64,000 bases of DNA from Psychrobacter sp. P11G3 (GCF_001435845.1 NZ_CM003596.1:2181137-2245136), one strand, 5' to 3'. Numbered from the stretch's first letter, positions 18,755 through 29,052 are shown. The notes: a model not told the origin generated them from the sequence alone. Made by a program: numbers and translations.

Positions 18755-19990
18755 TTACTCATAGCGTAGCGTTTGAGCAGGCTGAATCTTAGCCGCTCGG
18801 CGTGCTGGATAAATCGTTGCCAAAAAGCTCAGCACAAACGACGCACCTGTAATTAATAGCACGTCTAACAAACGCAACTGCGATGGCAAATAATTGACGA
18901 AATACGCATCAAATAGGTTCAGACCAAACGCTTGGTTAATAAAGCCTAAAATATCGCTGACCGTAAGCGCAAATATCACGCCCAATATCGTACCAGCGAT
19001 AGTACCGATCACACCGATGACCACACCTTGTACCATAAAGACTTGAGTAATCAAACGAGGAGACGCACCAAAGGTTTTCAGAATTGCGATATCCGCTTTT
19101 TTATCGGTAACCAACATGACTAGGCTTGAAACAATATTAAAAGCGGCAACCAAGATAATCAAAAATAGTAATAGACCGACCATCGCTTTTTCCATTTGAA
19201 TTGCCCCAAATAGATTGCCATGCGTCTGTGTCCAATCATTTGGATATAGCCTCTCAGGTGCTATAGCAGCCGCTTTTTCTGAAGCTATCGGCGCAGTAAA
19301 GATATCATTAAGCTTCATACGTACGCCTTGCGCACCTTCTGGCAAACGCAGTAATTTTGCCGCATCCCCCATCGGAATAAACGCCATGAGACTGTCGACT
19401 TCTGGGCTGATCGTAAAAATTCCTGTCAGAGTGAAACGTTTAAATCGCGGTATTACGCCTGCTGGTGATGGTGACGCTTCTGGTAATACCAGCGTCACTT
19501 TATCCCCTATTTGTAGACCCAAGGACTGCACCATCTCTTCGCCCAACACGATACTGAAGTCACCACTTTTCAGGGTGTCAATACTACCTTCAATCATGTG
19601 CTCATTGATAATGGAGACGTTTTTTTCGTATTCAGGCTCGACGCCTGTCACCATGATCCCTGCGACCTGACCATTTGATGTCAGCATCCCTTGCAGTTGA
19701 ATGAATGGTGCCACAGCTGCCACTTCTGGGTCTTCTTTGATCTGATCAGCTAGCTGTTCCCAGTCACCAATAATTTCTGATGAGACCACAGTAGCCTGCG
19801 GCACCATTCCCAAAATACGGGTTTTCAGTTCACGGTCAAAGCCGTTCATCACTGATAGCACCGTAATCAATACGGCAACCCCAAGCGTCAGACCAATCAT
19901 CGAGATGAGTGATATAAAGGAGATAAAGCCATTACTACGTTCTGCTCGGGTATATCGTAAGCCGATAAATAACGCTAAAGGACGAAACAT
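18755..19990 (-). CDS. lolC: Lipoprotein-releasing ABC transporter permease (LolC/E, probably LolF type)
   Basis: 411 residues from the ATG at 19990, which gives MFRPLALFIGLRYTRAERSNGFISF, the normal Lol permease N-terminus; a TTG six bases upstream is a weaker candidate. It has one N-terminal membrane segment, a large periplasmic domain (about 50-260, with SPAGVIPRFKRFTLTG, probably the LolA-binding loop) and three C-terminal membrane segments ending in the LAT.YPARRAAKIQPAQTLRYE motif. Only one permease is next to lolD, whereas enterobacteria have lolC and lolE. A single LolF-type permease working as a homodimer, as known in other gammaproteobacteria, is the likely arrangement. Confidence 0.9.
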   Translation of the reverse strand: MFRPLALFIGLRYTRAERSNGFISFISLISMIGLTLGVAVLITVLSVMNGFDRELKTRILGMVPQATVVSSEIIGDWEQLADQIKEDPEVAAVAPFIQLQGMLTSNGQVAGIMVTGVEPEYEKNVSIINEHMIEGSIDTLKSGDFSIVLGEEMVQSLGLQIGDKVTLVLPEASPSPAGVIPRFKRFTLTGIFTISPEVDSLMAFIPMGDAAKLLRLPEGAQGVRMKLNDIFTAPIASEKAAAIAPERLYPNDWTQTHGNLFGAIQMEKAMVGLLLFLIILVAAFNIVSSLVMLVTDKKADIAILKTFGASPRLITQVFMVQGVVIGVIGTIAGTILGVIFALTVSDILGFINQAFGLNLFDAYFVNYLPSQLRLLDVLLITGASFVLSFLATIYPARRAAKIQPAQTLRYE

Positions 19991-20433
19991 ATTCAAACTC
20001 TTTATCTTATCTACGTGCGACTTTATATAGGTTGCATAACGAGCAGTAGTAAATGCATCATACAGTTGCTACTACTCACATATAAATCAAACACAAAAAC
20101 AGGGGGTCAGACGAGCCAATAACAGCTGTCAAAAGGGAGCTAGTTTGACACAAACTAGCTGATATGTGCCAGTCATTAGCAACAACTGAGAGTATTTTTT
20201 ACCAAAAAACTGGGTTTTGTTATTATTTTTTATAGGGGGCTTGCTATTAGCTGTACCAATACCTATATATTATATGCTAAAGACAATTGTCATTAACCCC
20301 TCATTGAGGTTTCTGATCTTTTACTGGCTAGGCTGCTGACCATCATAAACCAATCATTTAAAATGTTGGATGGTACACAAGCAAACACAGTATTAGATAC
20401 AAACCTCACGCTGACTTAATTTTGAGTATTTTC
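19991..20433. other. Divergent intergenic region with an inverted repeat
   Basis: About 440 bases. A perfect 10-bp inverted repeat with a 3-base loop (AGCTAGTTTG-ACA-CAAACTAGCT) lies at 20138-20160. It is not followed by a T run, so it is more like an operator or an RNA element than a terminator. A G-rich stretch (AGGGGGTCAG) lies at 20101. No gene is supported. Confidence 0.4.
20138..20160. repeat. Perfect inverted repeat in intergenic DNA
   Basis: Two 10-base arms with a 3-base loop, about 270 bases upstream of the 324-residue unknown protein. Function unknown. Confidence 0.6.
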
Positions 20434-21408
20434 ATGACCATAAATTATCAATACAAAAACATTCAATCTCCTACCAAGATCACGTTGACCGATGAGCAGT
20501 CTGCAGGTCACGCCGATCACTGGCGTATTCTGACCGATGATATGAGTCATGATGTGCCTGAATGGCTACAAAAAATGATCGAAGTCGCAGCGATGCCTAA
20601 AGGCCTGAACAACAACGTCAGTGCAAAAGACAGCTGCCTGCTTTTATCAGAAGATCAGCCATGCCATATTAATCAAGTGCTCGCGATGAAAGATGGTAAG
20701 CCAGAATGCTTTATCAATGCCTATCCTTGTGTCGATAGTCCTTACGGATTGAACTGCAAAATTGAGCGTGTCATCGCCAATGACAACTCGCACGATGCCG
20801 TGTTGCGCTTACGTACTGCTGATGGCAGCATTATTTATGCGTTTGATCAGCTCTATACGACCAACCGTCATCTATATCAGCGCGACACCTCTTATTATGT
20901 CAACTTTAGTGCTTGGGCGCATGAAATTAAGCTAAGCGAGCAAAACGAAGTCATCATGGTAGAAGATCAAGAGTCTATCCGTTATCACCGTGCCTTTAAT
21001 GACATCGTGGCAGCAAATGACGGAAAAATCCCTGATGATCTGCAAGAGCAAATCAGTGAATGGAAACCTGAAACCAAAGAGCAAATGGCACCTGTTGAGA
21101 TTAATTTAGGCCATATGTGCGCTTACTTGTTTGGCGATACGCTAGGACAAGAAGATGAAGCTTGGTGTCAGGGGCAAGTGCTTGGCAAGCAAGAAACCGT
21201 GTTTAACGGTAAATCTATCATATTGTTTGATGTGGTAACGCTACGTGAGCAAGATGCAGATCCTTTTGTAGTGCGTATCGGTGCGCTTAATACTGCTGAA
21301 ACTAATAGTATTAAAGTACATGACTACGTTCAAGCGAACGTATGGCTACAAGCAGCGATATACAAAGAAAACCAATCAAATATGACGCAGCAATCAAAAG
21401 CTAGCTAG
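20434..21408 (+). CDS. Conserved-looking protein of unknown function
   Basis: 324 residues from the ATG at 20434; an upstream TTG (20422) is less likely. It is acidic and soluble, with no signal peptide or membrane helix. The N-terminal third contains several cysteines (DSCLLL, DQPCHINQVL, PECFINAYPCVDSPYGLNCKI), and the rest alternates strands and acidic helices (GNTAETNSIKVHDYVQANVWLQAAIY region near the end). The last third could be an OB-like barrel, but I cannot name a family. A strong terminator follows. The gene stands alone between lol and SCP2 genes. Confidence 0.8.
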   Translation: MTINYQYKNIQSPTKITLTDEQSAGHADHWRILTDDMSHDVPEWLQKMIEVAAMPKGLNNNVSAKDSCLLLSEDQPCHINQVLAMKDGKPECFINAYPCVDSPYGLNCKIERVIANDNSHDAVLRLRTADGSIIYAFDQLYTTNRHLYQRDTSYYVNFSAWAHEIKLSEQNEVIMVEDQESIRYHRAFNDIVAANDGKIPDDLQEQISEWKPETKEQMAPVEINLGHMCAYLFGDTLGQEDEAWCQGQVLGKQETVFNGKSIILFDVVTLREQDADPFVVRIGALNTAETNSIKVHDYVQANVWLQAAIYKENQSNMTQQSKAS

Positions 21409-21461
21409 CCTGTTTGAGAAATCTTCTCTAGCTTTCATGCTTACTTATGTACTTACGCAAT

Positions 21462-21494
21462 AAAAAAGCCCCTAATATGAATTAGGGGCTTTTC
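21462..21494 (+). terminator. Bidirectional-looking terminator
   Basis: AAAAAAGCCCCTAAT / ATTAGGGGCTTTT. It serves the unknown gene on the plus strand and perhaps the SCP2 gene on the minus strand. Confidence 0.85.
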
Positions 21495-21552
21495 TGTGTC
21501 TTATGAATTCTTTCAATGCAAAACGTAACGTAAAAATCGTATAGGTATATGA

Positions 21553-21942
21553 TTAAGCCATCGTCGTCATTGATTTGATGCGAGTATATAGCTCTTTTTG
21601 CTCTGCGCTTGGACGTGCAGTCTGTACGGCCATTAGCTGTGACATATCACCTTCGACACGGATTTTGCCACTCATAAACGCACCCATGATTTGATTGGTA
21701 TCAAAATCAGTGATGATAGACTGTAGAATATCGCGATCTAGTAGCAGTGTCGTTGTTGCATTATCGTTTAAGCCGCGATGCAGCAAACCATTTGCAAAAT
21801 TGGCTTCGATAGTTTTATCAGCTTCAGCCACTTTTAGGTTGACGACCATATTGGCAAGTACTGGCGGTAAGTTTAACTCACCTGCTTCGTTGCCCATTTT
21901 TTCTACTTGCTCAAACCATTCATCTGTCAAAAAAACTGCCAT
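21553..21942 (-). CDS. SCP2 sterol-binding domain-containing protein
   Basis: 129 residues, nearly all one SCP2 fold: an N-terminal helix (DEWFEQVEKMGNEAG), five strands with ATTTLLLDRDILQSIITDF, and the family-typical IMGAFMSGKIRVEGDMSQLMAVQ. Such small SCP2 proteins bind hydrophobic ligands such as acyl chains or sterol-like lipids; bacterial partners are mostly unknown. It is cytoplasmic and has no neighbours that would hint at a pathway. Confidence 0.88.
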   Translation of the reverse strand: MAVFLTDEWFEQVEKMGNEAGELNLPPVLANMVVNLKVAEADKTIEANFANGLLHRGLNDNATTTLLLDRDILQSIITDFDTNQIMGAFMSGKIRVEGDMSQLMAVQTARPSAEQKELYTRIKSMTTMA

Positions 21943-22808
21943 ATTATATTATCCTTAATTGATATTCTGTCAGGCCAATATCCCTTGAGGCACTCTTGGC
22001 CTAACTATTAGAATTATTAAAATGATTGCTATCAATAGACCTATGCGATACATAGCCATTAATGACGTTCAGCCTCATTATAAAGGGCGACTTGATAAGA
22101 AGTAAAACCTATTTATCGGCTCAGCAATGTTATTGTTACAAAACTTCTTTGCAAGCCTACGCTTATGTCTAGCGAGCGCTTCCCCTATTCAATCAAAATG
22201 AGCATCTAGAATAGTGACAAAATTGTGTATAAAATAGAGGAGTAGCACAGCAATAATAAGTTGCTCGCTAACATTTATACCAAAGAGTTTGTATTTTGGC
22301 GCATAGTTCTGATGATATTTAATTAGGATTGCGTTACAATACCCTTAAACAGAGTCGGGAGTTTTAACCAAACATTACATAATCGTGTTTTTTGTCAGCC
22401 GCCGCTAGCATACATCTATGGTCAATGCGTTTTAATAGCCCTATAGATATGGGTATCTATCTTCATTAGTACAGATTTTTTCGTAATAATTAAGATACAT
22501 ATTTAGCCTTATGAGATGTTTGATGCTCAAAACGGCGCGTCTTCTTATTTACCTTGATGATCTATTAACAATCCTACTATCGATTGACTTTAAGTAAAGT
22601 GTATGAAATGCCTATTTCTATTTATTAGTATTAACTAATAGACAGTAAGGGCCTAAATCGATAGTTAATGACATCATTGCGCTAAATAAGCCAAAAAACA
22701 ACATGTGTTGGCGCTAGTATAAATACAAATTTGAGAGTATTTATAGTGCAGACAACATAGATTGTTGGTTAATTCTGTTGATAATTCGGGCTGTAAAGGA
22801 ATCATCCA
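21943..22808. other. Long region upstream of ccoN
   Basis: 866 AT-rich bases with no supported gene. The cbb3 promoter must lie here. I looked for the FNR/Anr palindrome TTGAT-N4-ATCAA and did not find a convincing copy; the closest is TTGATGATCTATTAA near 22555. A good ribosome site (AAAGGA) lies just before ccoN. Confidence 0.5.
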
Positions 22809-24290
22809 ATGAGTTTACAAAACACAGCAGTCGCCCCAGTTGACCGTGAGTATGAAATTACTATCGTAAGATTTTTTACGATCATGGCTGTCGTTTGGGG
22901 CATCGTCGGCATGAGTCTTGGTGTGTTCATTGCTTCACAGTTAGCATGGCCAGCACTCAACTTTGACATTCCATGGCTGACATTTAGTCGTTTAAGACCA
23001 CTGCATACCAATGCGGTGATTTTTGCGTTCGGTGGCTCTGCCCTGTTCGCAACGTCTTACTACATCGTTCAGCGTACCTGTAAGACGCGTTTATTTGCGC
23101 CATATTTGGCTTGGTTTACCTTTTGGGGTTGGCAAGCGGTTATCGTATCCGCTGTTATTACCCTTCCTCTAGGTTTGACCTCAACTAAAGAATACGCGGA
23201 GCTTGAGTGGCCGATCGATATCCTAATTGCCTTGGTATGGATCTCTTATGCCATTGTATTTTTTGGTACGCTCATCAAACGTAAAACCTCACATATCTAT
23301 GTGGCTAACTGGTTCTTTGCCGCTTTCATCATTACGATTGCATTACTACACATCGTAAACAGCATGGCGATTCCAGTTAGCGCGTTCAAATCTTATTCGC
23401 TATTTGGCGGTGCAACTGATGCGATGGTGCAGTGGTGGTACGGGCATAATGCGGTAGGTTTTTACTTAACGGCAGCCTTCCTTGGAATGATGTATTATTT
23501 CGTTCCTGTACAGATTGGTCGTCCTATCTATTCTTATCGTTTGTCTATCGTTCACTTTTGGGCATTGATTGCTTCATATATGTGGGCCGGTGGTCACCAT
23601 TTGCATTATTCAGCGCTTCCTGATTGGACGCAGTCTCTTGCTATGGTCTTCTCAATCATCCTGTTTGCACCATCTTGGGGTGGTATGATTAACGGTGTAC
23701 TAACGCTATCAGGTAGTTGGGATAAGCTGCGTACCGATCCAATCATTCGCTTTATGATTGTTGCATTGTCGTTCTACGCGATGTCGACGTTCGAAGGCCC
23801 AATGATGTCTATCAAAACAGTGAATGCGCTATCGCATAACACTGACTGGACAGTTGGTCACGTACACTCAGGCGCACTTGGCTGGGTTGGTATGATTACC
23901 ATTGGTTCGCTATACGTACTGTTACCACGTATTTATAACAAACCGAAGATGTACTCTATCAGCTTAATCACCACGCATTTTTGGCTAGCGACTGCAGGAA
24001 CGATCTTCTATATCGTGTCTATGTGGATCTCAGGTATTGGCCAAGGCATGATGTGGCTTGCTACTAACCCAGACGGTACTTTGGTATATAGCTTCGTTGA
24101 TACTGTTGAATTCTCGCATTTCCCATATATTGGCCGTGCATTTGGTGGCTTCTTATATGTATCGGGTATGTTTGTAATGGCTTATAACTGCTATAAAACA
24201 CTCAAAATGCCAGAAGGTAAGCCTGTAGATGTCGCTGATCCAACGGATCATGAACCTAGTGTCGAAAAACCTTCGACAGCTAACGTATAA
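22809..24290 (+). CDS. ccoN: cbb3-type cytochrome c oxidase subunit I
   Basis: 493 residues, about 12 membrane segments. Heme and copper ligands are visible: [16 protein letters not shown] (low-spin heme His), [18 protein letters not shown] (CuB His with the cross-linked Tyr region), HHLHYS (CuB His pair) and [15 protein letters not shown] (heme His pair). CcoN holds the binuclear centre that reduces O2 with high affinity and pumps protons in the inner membrane. It is the first gene of ccoNOQP, with ccoO ten bases downstream. Confidence 0.97.
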   Translation: MSLQNTAVAPVDREYEITIVRFFTIMAVVWGIVGMSLGVFIASQLAWPALNFDIPWLTFSRLRPLHTNAVIFAFGGSALFATSYYIVQRTCKTRLFAPYLAWFTFWGWQAVIVSAVITLPLGLTSTKEYAELEWPIDILIALVWISYAIVFFGTLIKRKTSHIYVANWFFAAFIITIALLHIVNSMAIPVSAFKSYSLFGGATDAMVQWWYGHNAVGFYLTAAFLGMMYYFVPVQIGRPIYSYRLSIVHFWALIASYMWAGGHHLHYSALPDWTQSLAMVFSIILFAPSWGGMINGVLTLSGSWDKLRTDPIIRFMIVALSFYAMSTFEGPMMSIKTVNALSHNTDWTVGHVHSGALGWVGMITIGSLYVLLPRIYNKPKMYSISLITTHFWLATAGTIFYIVSMWISGIGQGMMWLATNPDGTLVYSFVDTVEFSHFPYIGRAFGGFLYVSGMFVMAYNCYKTLKMPEGKPVDVADPTDHEPSVEKPSTANV

Positions 24291-24299
24291 GGAGCGATC

Positions 24300-24938
24300 A
24301 TGGCTGGTACACCGCATGAAATTATTGAAAAAAATACAGGCTTGTTAGTCATTGGTATCGTGATTGCTATTAGTTTTGCAACGCTAGTTGAAATCGTGCC
24401 ATTGATCTATGACAACAAGGGTCCTGAAGAAGGTGGGGTGAACGCTCCCCTTCCTGCTATGGAGCCTTGGACAGCGCTTGAATTTGAAGGTCGTGATATT
24501 TATATCCGTGAAGGATGTCACGTTTGTCATACTCAAATGGTTCGCCCATTACGTGCAGAAGTTGAACGTTATGGACCATACTCACGTGCCGCTGAGTCGA
24601 CGTGGGATCATCCATTCTTATGGGGATCGAAACGTACTGGACCAGATTTAGCACGTGTTGGTGGCCGTTATTCTGAAGATTGGCAAAAGCAACATTTGAT
24701 CAATCCACGTTCGCTAGTGCCTGAGTCAGTTATGCCAGGTTTCCCTTGGTTGGCGACTAACGAAGTAGATGGCGAAAACATTCAAGCTAAAATGCGTCTA
24801 TTCCGCGATCGCTTCGGTGTTCCTTATACTGAAGAAGATATTGAAGGCGCTCCAGATGCAGTGCTTGGCGCTACTGAGCTTGACGCTTTGGTCGCCTATC
24901 TACAGCAGTTAGGTACCGCAATGGAAGGACAGCGCTAA
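24300..24938 (+). CDS. ccoO: cbb3-type cytochrome c oxidase subunit II
   Basis: 212 residues. One N-terminal membrane anchor ([22 protein letters not shown]) is followed by a periplasmic mono-heme domain with the CHVCH site at residues 73-77 and a methionine ligand candidate late in the sequence. The family motif [14 protein letters not shown] is present. CcoO passes electrons from CcoP to CcoN. An AAGGAG site precedes the ATG, and the stop overlaps the next start (TAATG). Confidence 0.97.
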   Translation: MAGTPHEIIEKNTGLLVIGIVIAISFATLVEIVPLIYDNKGPEEGGVNAPLPAMEPWTALEFEGRDIYIREGCHVCHTQMVRPLRAEVERYGPYSRAAESTWDHPFLWGSKRTGPDLARVGGRYSEDWQKQHLINPRSLVPESVMPGFPWLATNEVDGENIQAKMRLFRDRFGVPYTEEDIEGAPDAVLGATELDALVAYLQQLGTAMEGQR

Positions 24939-25117
24939 TGGGTATTGGTGAATTACAAACAATTGCGACCGTTTCTGCCTTTATTGCCTTTGTAGGCGTT
25001 GCATGGTGGGCGTATTCGCCAAAAAACAAAAAACGCTTCGAAGAAGATGCACAACTTGCGCTTGATGACGAGGATATAAAATCTCTGTCTGAAGAGCAGC
25101 GCAATAAGGATAAATGA
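24938..25117 (+). CDS. ccoQ: cbb3-type oxidase small subunit CcoQ
   Basis: 59 residues, read directly from the sequence. The ATG overlaps the ccoO stop and the TGA overlaps the ccoP start, so translational coupling is likely. It has one membrane helix (IATVSAFIAFVGVAWWAYS) followed by the typical charged tail (PKNKKRFEEDAQL), matching CcoQ/FixQ. CcoQ stabilises the assembled oxidase. Confidence 0.95.
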   Translation: MGIGELQTIATVSAFIAFVGVAWWAYSPKNKKRFEEDAQLALDDEDIKSLSEEQRNKDK

Positions 25118-26262
25118 TGACATTTTTTTGGAGTTCTTGGATCACGCTAATCAGTTTCGGTTGCTGGCTTTCTATTCTTGGCGTTCTGCTGTTTGTACTA
25201 AAATACAAACCAGACGTTGAGGAAGACGGTACCACTGGTCATGAATACGATGGTATCCGAGAATACGACAAACCACTTCCTAAATGGTGGTTGGTGATAT
25301 TTTTTGGTTCAATCGTTTGGGGTGTGGCGTACTGGGTATTCTTTCCAGCTATGTTCCCGAAACACTGGGAAGGTATCGCCACCGTAGAAGTTGACGGTGA
25401 AACTGTACCGTGGACCTCTAAAAACGAGTTGTTCAGTGAGCTTGAAAGCAACAACAAAGTATTTACCGACAACTTTGAAAAAAGCATTTTGGTAAAAGCA
25501 GATGCTGCAGGTGCGACTGCGACACTTGGTACGCTAAATGAGCTACAAGCGACCATGCGTCGTAGCGAAAACCCACCAGCAGATCTACAGACTAAAATTG
25601 ACGAAAAAGTTGCAGAACTTGCTCCTTATGTCGAAAAACTGTCTGAAAATCCGAATGCTTTAAAAGTTGGTAGCCGCTTGTTCCTACAGAACTGTTCTGT
25701 ATGTCATGGCTCTAACGCTAAAGGTGCGACAGGCTACCCTAACCTAACAGATAATGATTGGTTATATGGCGGCGAAGCTAGCAACATTCTGACCACGCTA
25801 CACAATGGTCGTATCGGCGGTATGCCTGCTTGGCGCGATCAGATTGGCGAAGACGGTGTACGTGCAGCTTCTGAGTATGTATTGTCACTATCTCCAAACA
25901 ACGGTAGTAAGAGTAACGGTGAACTTGATCAAACCTTGGTTAATCAAGGCGAAGCTATCTTTAAGCAGCAGTGTGCACTATGTCACTCTGAAAGCGGTAA
26001 AGGTATGATTTCAGCAGGTGCACCGAACTTGACTGACAATATCTGGTTATATGGCGGTGAGCGTGAGACTGTACGTAATACATTACGTTATGGCCGTGCT
26101 GGCGTTATGCCTCAGTGGGAAACTAAGCTAGGTAATGAGCGTATCATGCTACTTGCTGCTTATATCTACTCACTATCAGATAAAACAGGCAAATCACCTG
26201 AAGCAGCACCTGTGACTGCAGCTACTCAGCCTGTAGCAACTGAAGAAGCAACTGCTAACTAA
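25114..26262 (+). CDS. ccoP: cbb3-type cytochrome c oxidase subunit III
   Basis: 382 residues. Two N-terminal membrane segments flank the family motif TGHEYDGIREYDKPLPKWWLVIFF. Two c-type heme sites follow: CSVCH at 194-198 and CALCH at 287-291, each with a downstream NLTDN.WLYGG motif and methionine ligand (GGMPAW, GVMPQW). CcoP takes electrons from soluble cytochromes. The linker between the anchor and the first heme domain (about 90-185) is longer than in many CcoP proteins. A terminator follows. Confidence 0.97.
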   Translation: MMTFFWSSWITLISFGCWLSILGVLLFVLKYKPDVEEDGTTGHEYDGIREYDKPLPKWWLVIFFGSIVWGVAYWVFFPAMFPKHWEGIATVEVDGETVPWTSKNELFSELESNNKVFTDNFEKSILVKADAAGATATLGTLNELQATMRRSENPPADLQTKIDEKVAELAPYVEKLSENPNALKVGSRLFLQNCSVCHGSNAKGATGYPNLTDNDWLYGGEASNILTTLHNGRIGGMPAWRDQIGEDGVRAASEYVLSLSPNNGSKSNGELDQTLVNQGEAIFKQQCALCHSESGKGMISAGAPNLTDNIWLYGGERETVRNTLRYGRAGVMPQWETKLGNERIMLLAAYIYSLSDKTGKSPEAAPVTAATQPVATEEATAN

Positions 26263-26300
26263 GACGTTGTTACTGTACTAAATATGGACAAGATTTAATG

Positions 26301-26333
26301 AAGGGAGAACTGTTATTGCAGTTCTCCCTTTTG
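26301..26333 (+). terminator. Terminator of ccoNOQP
   Basis: A 12-bp stem (AAGGGAGAACTG / CAGTTCTCCCTT) followed by TTT, 39 bases after the ccoP stop. Confidence 0.85.
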
Positions 26334-26779
26334 CGTATAGCGGTATTGATTTTCATTTAGAAATGACAATGATGAGCGGCTATAAATACTAGAAATCGTT
26401 CTCATATACTCATTGCTTTTTACGATTATTACCCCATTATTAGTAGGGAGAATGTTAGAATAGCTATTTTTTAAAATAGTCTATTGGTCACGGCTTTATA
26501 TCGCTCTGACTCAATCACATAACACGATAGTCAATTTCTCATAAATCAGATACAGGCTTGTTTAGCCTACTACTTGTAGTACCTTTGCTTGTATCAAGAT
26601 TATGTTGAACCAACTATATTTATAATCGATCATTTGGTAAGCAGATTAGAAAGTTTTTTATCGAATTTTTTATCCGCTATTTACTGACATTGATAACATC
26701 ATACACTCATATACCTCGACGCTAGAGGTGTTTGTTCATCATGCCAGCAGACTGATTCTTTTTTTAAAGAGGCACGTTT
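26334..26779. other. Region between ccoP and ccoG
   Basis: About 450 AT-rich bases with no gene; the ccoGH promoter should be here. TTGATAACATCAT near 26692 resembles half of an FNR-type site, but the spacing is three rather than four bases, so I do not call it. Confidence 0.4.
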
Positions 26780-28189
26780 ATGTCAGCACAACAACCCAAT
26801 AAAATTCCTGTACAACAAGTCGATCTTGATGCAACCAAGCATCGTGTGCATCCGAGGTTTGTCACAGGTTTTTATCAAAATATTCGTGTCATCACGATGT
26901 ATGCTCTTTTGGCGGCTTTTTTACTTTTGCCATGGCTGCGCTATAATGATAGACAAGCGATATGGTTTGATGTGCCATCGCAGCATTACTATATTTTTGG
27001 CATGACATTTTTGACGCAAGATTTCTATTTTATTGCTGCATTTGCCATTATTGCCGCGTTTACGCTGTTTATGGTGACGGTATATGCAGGGCGCGTTTGG
27101 TGTGGTTATGCTTGTCCTCAAACGATATGGACGCATCTATACCAGTATGTTGAAAAATGGGTGATTGGCGATCGTAATAAACGCATCAAGTTTGATAAAG
27201 CACCATTAAGTGCGAGCAAGGTATTCAAGCGTACGGTTGTTTATTCAATTTGGTTTTTGCTTTCTGTGATTACAGCAGCGACCTTTGTTAGTTATGTGGC
27301 GGGAACAGACTCTCTATATCATAGCTGGCAGTCAATAGGAGTGATTCCATTCCCTGACTGGCCAACGTGGGTATGGGTTTCAATGTTTATCTTCACCTTC
27401 GCTACTTATGCCAATGCAGGCTACATGCGTGAGCAGATGTGTGTACAGATTTGTCCTTATGGCCGTTTTCAGAGTGTGATGTTTGATAAAGACACATTGA
27501 TCGTATCTTATGATTATGAACGCGGTGAGCCGCGCGGCGCTCGTAAAAAAGGTACAAATCCAGAGCACTTAGGCGACTGCATTGAATGTACCATGTGCGT
27601 GCAGGTCTGCCCTACTGGTATCGATATTCGTGATGGGTTACAAGTTGCCTGTATCCAGTGTGCGGCTTGTATCGATGCCTGTAATGAAGTGATGGACAAG
27701 GTCGGCTATCCGCGTGGACTGATTCGTTATACGACCGAACGTCAGCTGGCAGAAAAAGAGCCAAGCCGCGTACTGCGCCCACGACTATTTGCTTACTTAA
27801 CATTGTTGGCTGTACTATGTGGCGGCGTTATATATGCGTTAACCGATCGCGTGCCACTGGAAATTGATATCCGCCGTGACCGTAATCAGTTATCGTCTAT
27901 CAACAATCAAGGCATGATTGAAAATAGCTATATCGTTAAGCTAACCAATAAGACGCAGGATGCTCATACCTACACGATAACACTAGCACCGCAAAAAGGG
28001 CTGAGCTTAGAGCTACGCTTTAACGATGTACCATTAGAAGCTGGCGAAAGCTTTGATATGCCAGTCAGTATTTATGGTGATCCTGATGTAATAGAGTTTG
28101 GCCAAACGCCTGTCACGCTAAATGTGAGCAGCGAAAATGGCAAGTATAAGGTAAGTAAGCAAAATATCTTTACGACCCAAGGTCAGTAA
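26780..28189 (+). CDS. ccoG: Cytochrome c oxidase accessory protein CcoG
   Basis: 469 residues. Several membrane segments surround a ferredoxin-like region with two 4Fe-4S motifs: CIECTMCVQVCP and CIQCAACIDAC (about residues 271-301), and upstream cysteines in RVWCGYACPQTIW and CVQICPYGRFQ. The C-terminal periplasmic IG-like domain (from about 360) completes the family. CcoG is a membrane iron-sulfur protein that reduces Cu(II) for cbb3 oxidase assembly. The start has AAAGAGG upstream. Confidence 0.95.
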   Translation: MSAQQPNKIPVQQVDLDATKHRVHPRFVTGFYQNIRVITMYALLAAFLLLPWLRYNDRQAIWFDVPSQHYYIFGMTFLTQDFYFIAAFAIIAAFTLFMVTVYAGRVWCGYACPQTIWTHLYQYVEKWVIGDRNKRIKFDKAPLSASKVFKRTVVYSIWFLLSVITAATFVSYVAGTDSLYHSWQSIGVIPFPDWPTWVWVSMFIFTFATYANAGYMREQMCVQICPYGRFQSVMFDKDTLIVSYDYERGEPRGARKKGTNPEHLGDCIECTMCVQVCPTGIDIRDGLQVACIQCAACIDACNEVMDKVGYPRGLIRYTTERQLAEKEPSRVLRPRLFAYLTLLAVLCGGVIYALTDRVPLEIDIRRDRNQLSSINNQGMIENSYIVKLTNKTQDAHTYTITLAPQKGLSLELRFNDVPLEAGESFDMPVSIYGDPDVIEFGQTPVTLNVSSENGKYKVSKQNIFTTQGQ

Positions 28190-28362
28190 ACAATTAATAT
28201 GTTCATTGTTTAATTTCATGTATGTCATTCGGTAGTCTGTAACTAGTGCAAGTAGTTAAATAGCTAATTGTTCTAGTGATAGGCTATCGAATAAATGTTT
28301 TACCATTAAACTGGTAGCGCTTAGCCGCCAAATTATCCGTTGATACCATTTATAGATGTCTA

Positions 28363-28989
28363 ATGAACAGCTATCTATTAAATGCGTATCTGATGCATAG
28401 GTATTTTATGTCTACTCCAGCACCGAACTTTAAACATCAAGATAAGCAGCCATGGTATAAAAATTACATGGTCGTTATCTTTGTGATTGGCATGCCTGCT
28501 GCGGTCGTGATCGCTTGTATTTGGTTTGTTTATTACTCTTACCAGATCCGTGATAGCGTGGTACGTGACGACTGGTATATGGATGGCAAAACGCTCTATC
28601 ATGATGTGTCTCGTGACAAGCTCACGTATGATTTAGACTTGCATGGACAAATGCAGTTTGCAGAAAATGGCGATATTGTGTTTTATCTCAACTACCCTGA
28701 GCAAAGCGTGCAGTCAGGCAAGCTGTTAAATGGTACGCCACTTACTTATCCTGATACGTTGGAGCTTTCTATTTCTCATGCAACGGATATCAAAAAAGAC
28801 CGCGACGTTGTCCTTAAGCATGTTGAGGGCAATAAATACAGCGCACAAGTCGATATTGATCCTGTAAAAGCCAAGTATTACCTTCAGGTTAGCAATGACG
28901 GTAAAGATGATTGGCGTATGCAAGACGTCGCAAAACTACCTCGTTCAAAGGTCAGCTTTGACCCGCTACCAGTTTTTGCTAAAAGTTAA
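28363..28989 (+). CDS. ccoH: cbb3 oxidase assembly protein FixH/CcoH
   Basis: 208 residues, or 193 if started at the ATG at 28408 (MSTPAPNFKHQDKQPWYKNY), which gives the usual CcoH N-terminus. One membrane helix (VVIFVIGMPAAVVIACIWFVYYSY) is followed by the DWYMDGKTLYHDVSRDK region and a periplasmic beta domain with DGKDDWRMQ. CcoH contacts the oxidase during assembly. It follows ccoG by 173 bases. The usual ccoI (copper ATPase) and ccoS do not follow; the next gene is ttcA on the other strand. Confidence 0.9.
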   Translation: MNSYLLNAYLMHRYFMSTPAPNFKHQDKQPWYKNYMVVIFVIGMPAAVVIACIWFVYYSYQIRDSVVRDDWYMDGKTLYHDVSRDKLTYDLDLHGQMQFAENGDIVFYLNYPEQSVQSGKLLNGTPLTYPDTLELSISHATDIKKDRDVVLKHVEGNKYSAQVDIDPVKAKYYLQVSNDGKDDWRMQDVAKLPRSKVSFDPLPVFAKS

Positions 28990-29012
28990 TGCTGTTAGTA
29001 GCATCCAGACAT

Positions 29013-29052
29013 AAAAAAGCCAGCCGCTCGTCAGAGATCGGCTGGCTTTTTT
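29013..29052 (+). terminator. Terminator after ccoH
   Basis: Stem AAAAAAGCCAGCCG / CGGCTGGCTTTTTT, 24 bases after the stop. The reverse reading also ends in T's and may serve ttcA. Confidence 0.9.

Noticed and set aside
22540..22808. FNR/Anr box TTGAT-N4-ATCAA before ccoN
   Set aside because: The best candidate lacks the second half-site; calling it would be guesswork.
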